NCBI GenBank assembly: GCA_021209875.1
Contig: JAGYVD010000003.1
Location: 930,001-994,000, forward strand
Length of the DNA: 64,000 nt
Origin: Rosellinia necatrix
Taxonomy: Eukaryota > Ascomycota > Sordariomycetes > Xylariales > Xylariaceae
Direction: 5' to 3'
Program-made: the position numbers and the translations under genes
Notes under the pieces: model-generated
Told to the model about the DNA's origin: nothing
Seen by the model: only the letters and a program-made list of their open reading frames with translations
Database searches by the model: none
Part shown: piece after piece, positions 1 to 12,900 of the stretch
How positions within the stretch are numbered: position 1 is the stretch's first letter
Layout of the letters: each line of letters opens with the position of its first letter

Positions 1-1958
1 GCTCGGTCGAGGCGGGGTGAGGGGAGGGGAGGAGGGGGGGGTTGCGCGGGCCGGTGTGTGTAAGTGCGAATTAATTAGATGAGAGAGAGAGAGAGAGGGA
101 GAGAGAGAAAATAGTCGGTCTGTGGACGCCTGACCGGTGTGATAGATAAGCCCTTCTTTTTTTTTTGTTGAAAAGTTTTTTTTTTTACAGCTCATTACAC
201 AAATCTCTCTCTTTCTCTCTCTCGTATGTAGTAGGTATGCGTTGGTAAGGTAGCACGAATGCGGCGGGGGAGGGGTTGGGGAGGGGGTGTATGTGGGAGA
301 GTTGGCGGTCTAGTATATTTCGAAACGGTCCTTAGACGGGGACGTGGACTGCACTTCCTTGTTCAATGCGAAAGAAGCGGTGGACTGGGCGGCGGCCTTT
401 TTTTTTTTCCTTGGTAGTAAGGCCGAGGGAGTTGGCCAAAAAGAGATTCGTACGAGGAAAAAAAAAAGCCATTCTTGTATCCCATCCCTGTTTCTATCGT
501 CGGATCGGGCGAAACGCATATAGAATGATAGGTGATAGGTATCTTGCTCAGCACTCTTGTCGATCATCGTCTTTAGTGGGGACGGAATTTGGTCATCGTC
601 GTTGACTTCTTTTTTGTTTTTTTTTGTTTTTTTTTTGGTTTTTTTTCAGCCAAGACCGCTGCATGCATTTGTGGGTTGGCAGGTCTGGGGGAACACAAGA
701 GACCAAAACAGCCCTTGTGCTGCCCGTCCTGCTCGCCCTAGACCGGAGAGAGAGAGAGAGGGACAGAGAGCATAGCATTTCGATATGTGACGTTTTTTTT
801 TTGAGCCCGAAAGGTGTAAGTGTAAGTGACCGGGGAGCGGGAGGCACACAGGCCAGGGTCCAGGGAAGAAGCGAGGCGTGAAGGGAGATGAGGCGGGGGA
901 CTAGATGGAATCTGGTCTAGACTGGAATGGAATTTCGAAAAAGAGAGGAGGACGGAGATGGGGTCGTGCCAAGGATCGTTATTGGCTGCGTCGTTCGGCC
1001 CAGCTGACCCCTTTGGAAGTGTGTAAGTCAATTCAATCCACGCCTCCCCCCCCTGCCTACCCCCTGTCCGACCCCTGGTCATGCACACAAACGTACGTAG
1101 TGTAAGCTAGACGTGTGTGTGTATGTGTGTGTGCGTGCTGCCCTTTTCCCTTGCTTTGGTCTCTTTCGCCTTTATGTTTGCGAGTAGTGTAGCGTGGTGT
1201 AGCGTGTAGTATAGTGTGGTGTAATATAGTGTAGGTAGTGTATGTAATCGCAAGGATGGTGGGTGCATATGCCCGTCTTGTCGCCCACGCACACTATGTC
1301 ATGCCATGCCATGCTATGCCATGCCATGCCCACGGGAATCTGGCAGGCGGGTTGAAGCGAAGCAAGCGAGGCAAGCGTCGCGAACAGTTGACTCCTTCCC
1401 TTCTCCTCTCTCCCTTCCTCCCTCCCTCCCTCCTCCCTTATTGCGCCGTCGGTCGGCTGGATCTTGGGTACCTGACTGAAGAGGTGGATGATCGTGACAT
1501 AGTAGTGGTAGTGGTGGTGGTAGTGGTTCATGGTGGTGGGTGGGGGGCGCGCGAGGAACGAGAAATTGATGGCTGCGTGAAATAAAACCGGAAAGGAGTG
1601 CAAAAAGAAGTTGCTAGGTACCCCCCACCAAGACGCCGTGAACAGGCAAGCAAGTTAGTGAGTAGTAGAAGTAAGCATGTAATGTAGAGTAGTTTAAATC
1701 AGGTTGTCGATGTAGACACAACCTTGGCCCGGTGCGTGGTTCGGATGATCGGTGGAAAAAAAGGGGGGGGTGGGTGACATTCGTCCCATGGAATTGTCGA
1801 CCGAGCTAGCTTCTCCTGACCACACCCGCGCGCACGCGCACACACGCGCGCGCATGTCGTAATTAGACTAGATGGGGAGGGGCGCAGGCGAGAGGGGGGA
1901 GGAGGAGGAGGAGGAGGAGGAGGAGGAGAAGGGGGGATTTTGGCGAGCCCGCCTCTTT
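1..1958. other. Intergenic, simple-sequence rich; 3' side of medA
   Basis: I see no gene here. The stretch is dominated by simple sequence: a GA run at about 80-109, several poly-T/poly-A runs (150-190, 400-470, 605-650), CCT/TCC runs near 1390-1440, alternating CG/CA near 1825-1855 and a GGA run at about 1900-1930. The open frames present are short and follow these runs. Part of it is probably the medA 3' untranslated region. Confidence 0.6.
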
Positions 1959-4900
1959 CTATTCGCGATGGTGATGGCCGCTGCCCCCGTAACCGCCGCT
2001 CCCGTAGACATGACTGGGATGGCCGTGGCTCGGGTAGGCCGGCGCCGCCGATGCGTCGCCGTAACCGCTGGCGTCCCAGCGGTGGCCGTGCGAGGCCATC
2101 GTGTAGCCGTGGTTCGCGTATGAGGGCAGGCTCGGCGTGCGCATGCCCCCTGCCTGTGGGGACTGCGACTTGATGCCATTGTTGCTGCTCGCCGCCGTCG
2201 TCGCCGTGTAAGGGGCCCAGGTCGACGGCGCGCCCGAGAGCGAGCGCGGCGAGGCCATCGCCGCCTGCGCGTCGTGGTGGTGTCCGTAGCCGACCGAGTC
2301 CCCCCCCCGAGCGTCGGCGTGTGGGGGGAGACGTAGAGTCCCGGGCTCGTGCTGCTCACTGGTGTCAGGAGCGACAGCGGGCCTGGCGACGGGTGATGGT
2401 ATGGCGGTGGTTGATGGTGAGGGCCCGGCGAGGGCGGGGATGCAGACTGGGCGTTTTTTTTTTGTTTTAGTTTCAGCTGGAAATCAGGCGGGTGGGGTGT
2501 ATATATGTGTGCGTGTGTGTGCGTGTGTGTGTATGTGTGTGCGTGTGTGTGCGTGTGTGCGTGTGTGATGGGAGGTGGTGGGAAAGCAATGGTTGGTAGG
2601 AAAGAAAAACAAAAAAAGAATGAGGAGAGTCATGTCTCAGTCATGGGAAAGGACCATGCAGCAGAAATCCATGTCGATGTACATGATCGTCAACCTCGGC
2701 TGCTCGATTTGCACGCCAGCTCTCGTCGCCGGGTCTGGGGGGAACGGGACAGACGAGACAGACGAGACAGACGAGACAGACGAGACAGACGAGACAAACA
2801 AAACAAACAAAACAAACGAGACAAACGAGACAAATGGGAGGGGATCGTGGGTTAAAAATAGCGTAGCTAGAGAAAGAGGCCTTCGGTAGACTCACGTATT
2901 TGGACACGATCTTCTTCAGCGCGGGCGCCAGGATCTTCCAGGGGAACACCTTGACGTCCTTCTCGATATTCCGCGGCTTCGGGTTCGGGAAGGCCATGAT
3001 CATGCGGAAGAACTCGCCGCTGTCGGGCTTCTGCTTGCTCACCGTCATGGGCCGGAAGCCCTCGAGGTTGCGGCGGATGCGGTTCTTCTCGTCCACCTGG
3101 AACCGGACGGGCGCCGAGACGAGCTGCTCGAGCAGGGCGATGGTGTCGACGCTGGTGACGAAGCACTCGCGCTTCTCCTTCCAGTAGATGCAGCTGATGC
3201 AGATGCCGTTGGGCGGCCGCTCGCTGACGGACACGGGCTTGAACGACATGGACACCGTCGACCCCTGCTGCTTCTTGCTGAACAGCACCAGCCGCCGGCC
3301 GTTGTCGCACTCCTCGGGCGTCCAGTTGTTGGCCATGGACTCGAGGTCCCCGTTGATCTTGAGGACGGCCTTGGGCGCGTACAGCACGTGCGGGTTCAGC
3401 GGCGCGCCGGGCACCGAGTTGGACGCCTGTATGGTGCTCGTCCTCGCGAGCCGCGGCGTGTTGGACGTCGGTATCGGCATCGGCAGCGCCCCTGCCACCG
3501 AGCGTGCCATGCCCGCGCCGTTGCGGTGGCCGGGCGGGCTGTGCGGCGATGCGAGCGAGGGCCCGTACGCGCCAGCCCAGGACGGGCCCTTGAGCAGCGC
3601 GGGCGGGCGCGGGTAGTCGGCCCCATAGGTCGGGCGGTGGTAGGTCGAGAGCATGCTGCTGGTGTTGGCGCCGGGGTACGCTTCGGCGGCGTCGTAGTTG
3701 GAGGCGACGGCCTGGTGCGTCGTCGGAGCGTAGGGGTATGTATTTGTAGCGACGCCGGCGGCCTCGCTGAGCTGGTCCGCCTCCTGCTTCGCGTGTCTGG
3801 GGTACGTATTTGTAGCGACGCCGGCCGCCTCGCTGAGCTGATCAGCCTCCTGTTTCGCGGGTCTGCTGGGGGGACGCTCCGTGCGGCTGCCGATGCTCCC
3901 CTTCCTCATGTGACTTCGACGGGGGGTCTCCGCGTGATGTCCTCATGGGACCCCTCCGCGCCCATCGCCTGCGCGTCGTGATAAGTAAACGTGCCCACGT
4001 CCACGTTCGCTAATGCCTGCCCATCCGCGCTCTCGATCAGCAGTGATATCGGCACGCTCTCGCCCGGGATCCTCGTGTCGTCCGGCTGCGGCGCGTCCCC
4101 GCTGACGACGTACCCGAGCCCGCTGGGATCGCTGGCGTCCCGGACCGCGTGCGCTGGGCTCCTGTGCGGCCCGAACGCGAGCACGAACTGGCTCGACACC
4201 GCCATCAGGTCGTACGGCGCCGAGATCTTGATCATCACCTTGGTGCCGAAGACGCCGCTTGTCGGCTGGTAGGACGTCAGCGTCGGCACCACCGACGACA
4301 TGTATTGGCTGGCCGAGTTGTTGGCCGCGAACGCCATGTGGTTGAGCTGCGCTGCCGCCGCATTCTCCGTCTGCTGTGCTGTGAATGACTGTCCTGCGTA
4401 TTGGTATTGCGGATCTTGGTGGTAGGCTCTCGGGGATTCAAAGGCTGCCGGAACATGCATCATTAGTTTTGGACATCTCGCCGCCATCCCCTTCATCTGT
4501 TCGTCTGCACTCTATCTGATTCCTCAACCTCACCGGCACTCGGCCGTCGTCACCAGCGCTCATCGCAGAGTATCCATCCCGGTAATGCCGCCCAAAAAAA
4601 AAACAAAGCAAAAAAAAAAAAAACACACGCGATCTCCGTTTGTCAAGTCGGCCGTAATCTCGCACATATCTGTCTATCCTATATCACTTACAATGCATTG
4701 GGGGCGGTTCTGACTTCTGACACCCGTCTATGCCTAGGAGACCTGGCGGGGAGTACCCACGAAGGCCTCCCCCGTTCGCTCTTGCTGCGGCTTCCTCCTC
4801 GTACCGGAGCGTGACCGTCTCGGGAGACTCGATGGCGTCTGCGTCGATGATGATCGGCCTCTGCGTGTGGTATTGAGGCTTGGGGAAGGAGTCTTGTCAG

Positions 4901-5981
4901 CCAGCCGTCCCGGATCTTAGTGACACCAAGAGAGAGATATCGTCTTGACTCACCTCGAACAGCTTGTATGGCGTGTAGTCAAATTTGACAGACATCAAGA
5001 TGTGTCTGCTACGGAGCAGCTCTGAGTTACGATGAGTACGACTTGTTCCAAACGATACGGATGAGCCAACACCTGTTTCGGGACCGGATGTTGTAGGATT
5101 GGAAGGGGTAGACCGCAGGATATGGGTGGATAGAAGGAATGCGTATGTGAGTCGAATGAAGGGTAGGTATAGATTTGTGTGTATTAGAAGAAGAGGCGGG
5201 CGTATGAAGAATGAGGGGAAATCTCAGACGAATGTTGGCGTAAGATGGGGCTTTTCGCTGTTCCCTTCCTGGAAGAATTGTCTTAGAAATAATAGAGTCT
5301 ATCTGACGATCTGCCAGTTTCTTTTTTACTTGCTATTAGTTTCCCTTTTCTGCTGGTGGGATAGGTGAAACAAAATGCCGTTAGGAGGTTGATGGTATAT
5401 GTTTTGATCTAGGGGAGGGTTGTTGTCGGGCCGCAAAACACAATAACAAGGCAGTTGTAGATCTAGTGCGATTAACTAGAGACCACGAGCTGCTTCTACG
5501 GCCTGTCTGGGCACATTAATACAAGTGGACTTTGCTTTCCTCCCCAGGCCTATAGTCTTTGATAGGCAAGTTCACAGGGATAGATGGTAATTCCAACGCC
5601 GTTCATTGGCCAAGTCGGGTAGTTTTTGCAAACTGAGTGTCTCGGAAGCTGGAAGCGTTCAAAACCTACTTCTCTTTCGTCCCAAGGAGAAGCTCAAGCG
5701 CGGGATTCTGGTGTCTTATCACGTATTAGCTTCGTAGAGCTGTTTTTTCTCTCGGTTATTTCCGTTGCTCCTTGAGAAACGAGGTTATAAGAGTCTAGCA
5801 CAAGAAGAGGAGATCGTGCTGACAGATATTTTTAACGGGTGTAATTGGGGAGGTGACAATTGATAGGGGGGAATGTCAACCAGCGCAACAAAATACACAG
5901 GGGATCATTACTTACACCCAGCCGAAACAGATGCGACTGAAATAGGCTTCGATTGACTGTGGAGCTGTAGTTCTCTTGCAT
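1959..5981 (-). CDS. medA: Medusa-family developmental regulator MedA (five exons, two homopolymer frame breaks)
   Basis: Orthologue of the ascomycete MedA/Acr1/Acon-3 family, nuclear regulators of conidiophore development. Proposed exons are 5981-5918, 5072-4954, 4878-4692, 4444-2896 and 2446-1959; all junctions agree in phase and have GT-AG ends. The conserved core in exon 4 carries family motifs such as WTPEE, SFKPVSVSERPPN, CFVTSVDTI, RRNLEGFRPMTVSK and NPKPRNIEKDVKVFPWKIL, and the last splice creates KYSASP. Exon 5 is Pro/Ser/His/Gly rich. The frame is broken twice, at the C run near 3921-3926 and the C run near 2300-2309. Each is repaired by one extra base, and with both the total is 2409 nt (802 aa), exactly in frame. 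Introns 1 (845 bp) and 4 (449 bp, with a TG microsatellite and a GACGA-type repeat) are long. A GTAAGT donor at 6728-6723 hints at a spliced 5' leader. The start is the first in-frame ATG of exon 1; an upstream start is possible. Family call is sure, N-terminal exons less so. Confidence 0.88.
2507..2567. repeat. TG/CG dinucleotide microsatellite in medA intron 4
   Basis: An alternating GT/GC run interrupted by GTAT. It lies in the inferred last intron of medA. Confidence 0.85.
2748..2832. repeat. GACGAGACA-type tandem repeat in medA intron 4
   Basis: Ten-base units read agacgagac on the plus strand and grade into aaacaaac and then acaaacgag units. It sits in the same inferred intron as the TG run, so the intron is almost wholly low complexity. 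Confidence 0.8.
3734..3865. repeat. 66-bp tandem duplication inside medA exon 4
   Basis: Two copies with a 66-bp period, nearly identical in sequence. It encodes two 22-residue units in MedA, each containing AKQEADQLSEAAGVATNTYP. The period is a multiple of three, so it does not disturb the frame. Confidence 0.9.
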
Positions 5982-6999
5982 GCAGGCAGCCCGAACCTGT
6001 TCGCATGAGAGTAGTATGGATGAGCTGCACTTCGATAAACGTAGGTAGCCGAGGGGTTCGCGTCGTCTGCGTAATTCGTTTCGTGGTTTGGGTGAGATAG
6101 AAATGCGCGCAACAACAACGACAACAACAACCAAAAAAAAAAAAAAAGCTTTGTAGGTAAACAGTCTCGAAGGACTATTATCGGAAACACTGCCAGCAAA
6201 CCCACGAACTGGATTAGTTGAGTCCCACGGTAGCCCTTTCTAATGTTGAGAAGAAAAAAAAAAACCTGAGACGCTGTTCCTTGGGCTGGAACAAAAATTG
6301 AAAGGAAGTCGGAGGGGGAAAACAGGGCGAGATAAAGGTAAGAGAGCTAGAGGTGGACGAACGAGACAGACTTTTAGGTGGATGAGACTACAGGATACAC
6401 ATACAGCTACGGACGGGTACCTTGCCTCTCCGCTGATCTTATGCGTTGGTTGCGTTCTCAACCCACTCGTTTAAGATTGCCGCTCTTAAACCATTGAATA
6501 ATCTTTCTTCTCTCGCTGGTACTTGGAAAGGAGTCGTCTGTGTGCGTATGTGCGGCCCGCATATGCTACAGGGGATCTTCGGGTCACGTCGCCCTCTTGC
6601 TGGTGTAGTCGTTCCTTCTCTCCTCTTGACTATACTGCTAATGAATCGGAAAGTTGCGTGTATAGTACCGTATTCCAATCAATGGCAGCCGTGAGGGTTG
6701 ATAGTAGCAGTAGATAGTGAGTACTTACCATCCACCAGCAGGGATGCCGGCCGTTGCTGAATCCCCAATGTCTCGAAGCTGCAAATCATGCAAGGGTTGA
6801 TCACGTTAAGTTAGTGTAGAGGAACAAAAGTTAGGCTGTGACCAAAGGCTCGGTATGGGAGGGGGGGGGGAAGAGACAAGACAGTACAAGCCATCTCTCC
6901 CCACAACTCAACGGGGGCTAATCAGCGGGTGAAAAAAGACCGATCGTAGCAACAAGTGTGGAAGATCGCTCTGTTACCCGGCATAGTGGATCAGATGCA
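5982..6999 (-). other. Probable medA 5' leader and promoter region
   Basis: No separate gene is supported. On the minus strand there is an AG-bounded segment at about 6787-6729 followed by a good donor GTAAGT at 6728-6723. It could be a non-coding or coding 5' exon, but I could not connect it in phase to the MQENY exon at 5981. A poly-A/T run lies at 6131-6147. Confidence 0.35.
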
Positions 7000-9900
7000 T
7001 AGAAAAAGAAGAAACGAGGCGTATGACCCAAGCCCAAAGGGGTATTCAAGGTGAGGGATGGAGCGGCACAAGGGTAAGCTTCATATGTGACTCGGCCCTA
7101 CTGTTGTGTAGAAGTAACTGTATCCCAAGCTAAATAATAGCAGCAACTTATCAAATTGTTAATGATGATGCTCTAATAGGCAAGGTTGCGTTAAGCAAGA
7201 GTACTTATCGTCCCAAGAAGACCAACAACAAGAGAATAATGGGAAAAAGGGACACTACACTGCCTAGGCTCCCCCTTAGTGTCCCCTTGGTGTCCCTAGG
7301 CGTCCCTAGGCGTCCCTAGGCGTCCTTTTGGTGTCCCTGGGCTGTTCCTAGGCTGTCCCAGTACCAGGCCACGGGTATCCCAAGAGGCGTTTCTTAGCAT
7401 CACGCACTATCACCAATTAGTTATGACTAAACAGCTATAATGATACACTCATAGCAGCAACAAGATGAACGGTTAACATTCTCTGGCTTATGCTATGATG
7501 ACATAAACTGACATAAACATGTGATAAGAACTTCTAGAGTTTTATATTTATCCAACGCAGCCAAACTCGCTGAGGGCATCGCGTAACCGGCCGCGCTCGC
7601 ATACGTCGCAGCCGGGGCCAAGACGAACCACACTGCTCATCACATGGCGAAATGTCTATGTATATGCCGTATACGGTACCGTACACGACATCTATTAACA
7701 GACACCTTGCCGCGCTCAAAAAGACCCGGGACGGGCTGGCAAGCTGCTGGCGCCCTAGAGTGCCGGCGCAAGAGGCTTGATGAGCACGCAGAGAAAAGTA
7801 CTGGACTTTAGGTAGTATTGGCCTGTACTTCCGAAATGGGTGAGAAGCAAGATATTATTGGCCCGTCAGATCTGGGCTGGTTATTAGACGATCTCCTTGG
7901 CCATGATGGGGGGGGCGATCGAAGATCCTCCCCCAAATAGAAGACATGCCCGGGACAAGGGGAGAGGGAAGGTCTAGCTCCTTTGGACACAATGACCGGG
8001 GGGTGTCGTTGTACCATCTTCCTGCGTGTGTGGTGTGATGTGGTTGTATACAGTAGCATTGCAGCCGTGGACCCGTGCGAGTACTTGGTTTACACCTTAG
8101 CTCTTAGCTCTTCATCATGTAGTGCACCCGAGAGCCGGGGCTTGCTGGGGAACGTCAGTTACACCATCATCTAATGCGTGGCACAAAGCGAGATTTGCTC
8201 ATCTCACCTCGTTAATAGGCCAAATTACCATCATCACCGGTAGGGGTAGCCACCGAACGCTCACGGGTTGACAAGTGGCCGGGCTCAGCTGGGGCGGCTG
8301 CGGTATAGTCCCCCTACGAGTCGCTGCAAAGAGGGCGGCTGGCTGTCATGTACTATAGCTAGGGGGAGTTATTAGTCGGCGACAAGATGCGGCAAGATAG
8401 CCCTAGATAGGCCATGTACATCCCATTCCGAATAGCGACTACCTACGCAATAACAGCCTTGCTATGGGCTTGTACAGATCACGGGATGAGCAGTTATGTA
8501 CGTAGCATGCTTCTTCCAGGTACCCTGCCAACTACCACGTGTGCAGTCCAACGCCTAAAGTGGACATTCCAGCCTACATTTCTCAGTTTTAGTATGTAGT
8601 ATTTAGTATTTGCCTCTGGGGGAAATGATCCGATGATTAAGCGTTACGGGTTGAGCTATGATCGCGCTGTTCGCATCCACGCGGATATTATCAACCTCGA
8701 TTGCCTCTACTGTGGAAAAGGATATGTGGCTGATACACACCGCCGACGGTCAATAACAATAATAAATTCGAGCGATGGCGCTCATGCTGCAGACACTGTG
8801 CTTGGACCGTGCTGGTCCCGGCACTTGGATGCGTTAGACCCGGGATATAATGGAACGTCTCGATGGGATATGATACACTACTGAGAAGGCAGCCTGCAGC
8901 CACATACTCCAAATCCGGACACTGTAGGCTCTAATCTGCAGCGTAAATGACCTGTCGATATCTGGCCCGTCGACAGTCGACCTGTCGATTTCCTGTCTAG
9001 TCGTACCAATTGATGGCCCTGATATGTCCAAAGAGCTTGGATCAGCTCGCCCAAATGCCATTATTACTTCCGGCAGGCTCATATGTCATATTTAGAGAGG
9101 AATTTTTGTCGGCGGAGTCCGAAATCGTCGTGCGTTTGGTTCCGTGCTACAACAGCGAGTCTATTGACTAGATGTGCTTCTTTTCCGCTAATGTCCTCCG
9201 AGTATCCATATACGGTGGTCTATTGTCTAGCATCTATTTGACTGCCGGAGGGAGCCAACAGCCTGGTAGGAAGCTTTAGCCGTACGTACACGGCTCTCGT
9301 TGACATCTAGAGAAACAATACGAACCACCATACAATTTACGAGACAAAGTAGTGACTGCATGTGACTCAGATGCGGATCTTACCGCTTCGTACCGAGGGC
9401 CCTCTCAGAATCTCTGTACATAGTGTAGTCGCCTGCACGATGATCCCCCTTGGCAAACAGGGCGACACCCTTGTCAATCGCCAAATACGCCATGTTCCAA
9501 ACAACTGCCTAACCCAGTAATACACCACCAGACTCAGAGTTGATGATTTATGATTACTCATGAGATGGCATCTTAGTTCTATTGTCCCCCTACGTGATAG
9601 AACGGCTTTCAACTACTCGTACCAATGTGGCCACGGCTGCGACGACAGACGTTCAATCTAGAACGGATAGTAACTTCGCCTCGAAGGTGGACCTTGGAGT
9701 TAATACTCTCCATTGCTGCTCCCCGGTGCCCGTGCGCTAGATTGGGTTTCTCATGAAGTTGTTCCGTGCATCCATCGTTACACTCAGCGATCGTATTATT
9801 GACTACGGCCGTATATAGGCCATTGGAAGTAACAGCTTTGAAATGACAAGCTGTGAATTTGATCTGTGATGCTATGGCTGCAGAGATCCTGCATTTAACC

Positions 9901-12900
9901 GTAGCCTAGTTGATGATGTGATGGGTTACTAGCATTGTATTAGGCGAGTTGAAGCGAATTTCGCTTAGATTTCGGTCGTAGACGTTTAGGATAATGTGAC
10001 AATAGGAAATTACCCTCTCGACAACGAAGAATGATCCTTATTTATTATGGCCACACTATATCTGAACAACTGGTCGCTCAATTGTTGAGTGGAACAATAA
10101 TTTTGTGTTTTCAATATTGATGACATTATGTGTCGCATTTCTCGAATGGCCCTTGGTAATTACTATTATAGTATAAAGATGTAAAAGCAACCTATGAAAA
10201 CTGCCCTTAAGAAAACCGGAGGGGGATTTACTTGACCTCAGAAGAAATAGAAACACTCTTCGTACTCAAAATTAGAAGAAATGTCGCTACAATAATACTG
10301 ATATCGACCTTGAAGGGTCCAGTTAGGTTCTATTCAAATATTCAATAGATCCCAGCCTTTATTTTTGGCGAGATTATAAGATGTATATACACAACAATAG
10401 GTGGGACACTGCGACGCCGTTAAAAGCATTCCAACATTCAGATTGTAGGACCAGCCCCTCTAGCAACTCTCAACAGTTAGTTGCATCACACTCGCTAGGG
10501 AGTTACTGAGGAATCACTGTAACTACTGTACACCTTGAACCATTGAATCAGCAGGTAAGATTTTATAATGGGCAAAATTATTTCTTAGCATGGAGATATG
10601 TGAGCTGCATTTTCTTAGCGACCTATGCATACTTCTCAGCTTGAGGTTGTGCTACTGGCTCTAACTGTGCGGCGCGTGTACGACTCCCGTCCTACCGACG
10701 TTGTAACCTAGCTTATTCCCCCATGCTAATTTAACAGAGAGGACGCCATGTGAGGATGTCTGACTCACTTCTTCTCAAAAAAGGATCATGCAAACCATCA
10801 ATTAGGCTTTTGGTAGTGGCAGTTGGGGGCTGCAAAATATCCAGGGGATGCGTTAAATGGGGTCTCTAATATAGCCCGAATATCTGCCGGCCGTTTCCTT
10901 TTATTTCTTCTATAAATGAAAAAAAGAAAAGAAGCACTCTGAGCGGTATTGTACTGTATATTGTAAATAATACTTTCTCATCATACGCACAATGCTCTTG
11001 GGGGCCTTAACATGTCCTGCCCAACCTGTTCTTTAGCTCCGACCTCGGTTTGTGCTCACATTGTTCGGCATCTCACAACGAGCATTCCTGCAGCGGCAGA
11101 GAAGATGGGCCACTCGGCTCAGGCCGAGGATGGGTCGGCCTGTTTGTGACAGGGTCTCAGAGGCTATTTTGTCTGACCTGGAGCGAACAGGGGGATGAGG
11201 GTCCTTGACAAGATCTAATGAGGTCAGGCCACACCAGTGAGCTTCAAGGTCTTCAAGATTGACAATATCTTTACGTATGTGCCGTCTGGCTGCGTCGGGA
11301 TGACTGAACATTGTCGTTTGCTAATTGTTGTGTAGCTCACATGCTCTACAGAGCCTTCGGGGTACTAAGCGCTGTTCGGTCACACATGTGTCCTGCACAT
11401 ATCTAGTTTTAACAAGATGATACTAGTATCGAGCACCACCTTTGAATAGAAAAGAAGAAAATATAGCCACTATGTAACGCGCCTTCATGCGCCGCGCAAC
11501 GACTTGGCCAAGAAGGGCAACAGCAAACGAATAGCACGCGTAGCTGCACCGAGATCATGCACGGACACATTCTCTCCGTCGCAGATCTTGTGAGCTCCCT
11601 CGTTGAAATACCTTGATCCTGGCGGTTGGAAGCCTGCAGCACAACTCGAGACGTAGTGTGACAACCACCATAGCGCCACGGCCAGCTAATAGTGACAGCT
11701 GTTGGCCTATCAGCCCAAGCAGGCGATGTGTCTTCCGATGGGACTTCCCTACCAGCAGACTAACCCAAAGAATACTTGCTCGTTAGATTGTTCTAGGCAT
11801 CTATAGCGTCGTCACTCGTTTGCTCACTATTCATTAGGCGGATAGGACAGCATCAGGATTCCGGTAAGCGCCAACCCTCTCGGGTTTCAATCTCGCCCCG
11901 TGTATCCACGGCGGAGTAGCGTTTCCCCAAGATACAAGACATTTACCATGTTAACGGTCCTCGGGATTAATGATTTAGGGTCCTCACCAAGTCTCATATT
12001 GGAATGACCCCTGAGTTGTGGCCGTGGTAACATTCCAAACACCGACTCGGTTCGTCAGAGGCATTTTCAAATTATAAGGGTGGTACGGGGCAACATATTC
12101 AGTTTGCAGTCGGGCATTCCAACGGTGGCTGCAATCTGACCGAATTACCAGCGTGGGTCGTTTACTACACCGTTAACATTCTATCGCTTCCATCTCGCCA
12201 CGCACAGCAGTAGCCGGATGTATCCTCTTGGGTGCTAAAGATACCTCCCCCCTTTTTCGCCCTCAGCCCTCCTGTACGATAGCACATGACAAATAGAATA
12301 CCTAGGCAGTAGAGCACCCAAAACACGCACTATGTGACACAGCTGGCATCTGGCTTCTTCCCAGGTCACACGAGGCATATGAAAGCCTGTGAGATCTCGC
12401 CTATGCCAATCATCACATTGAACGGCCATCCGCACAACACTCGGCTACGCTAGCTTACCATAGCTTTGGGTCAAACTGTCGGGCCTTACCTAGGAAATCG
12501 ACTTGTGCCGGTCGCAGTGACTAGGGCTTGAATTCGTAGAACACACTGCGCGGAAAAGCGGCCAGCCGTCCGACGTACCTGATCTCGGTTGTGTCCTAGA
12601 TCCTGCACGTATGCGTCGCGTTCCGACTCTACTTAGATTTACGCCCGTAAAAAAAGATGAGAGATCGTATGTATGACCAGTAGAAACGAGGGCAAAAGGG
12701 GGGATGGCGTGTGTAGCCTCGGTGTTGACTCCATACAATAGGGGGGTGGGTCGGCACTGTGAGACCGTCGAGAATAGGGGAAGGTGGTAGAATTGGATTG
12801 GACGGAGGCTTACTAGTAGGACTCAGCTCCTGTCATAGCCAGCCGGGGGGGTGGGAGGATTACCCAATGCGGCACGTAGACAGCCAAATCCAGGGCCGAG

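Noticed and set aside
2748..2832. Repeat array as a possible CRISPR
   Set aside because: Units are contiguous without unique spacers and lie in a fungal intron; simple tandem repeat.
3906..3926. medA as a true pseudogene
   Set aside because: Both breaks lie in homopolymers, are each cured by one base, and the rest of the gene is intact with consistent splicing; error is the simpler explanation.
11033..11311. 92-codon minus frame starting MFSHPDAARRHIRK, vaguely like half a zinc finger
   Set aside because: The first cysteine pair is missing and no upstream exon supplies it.
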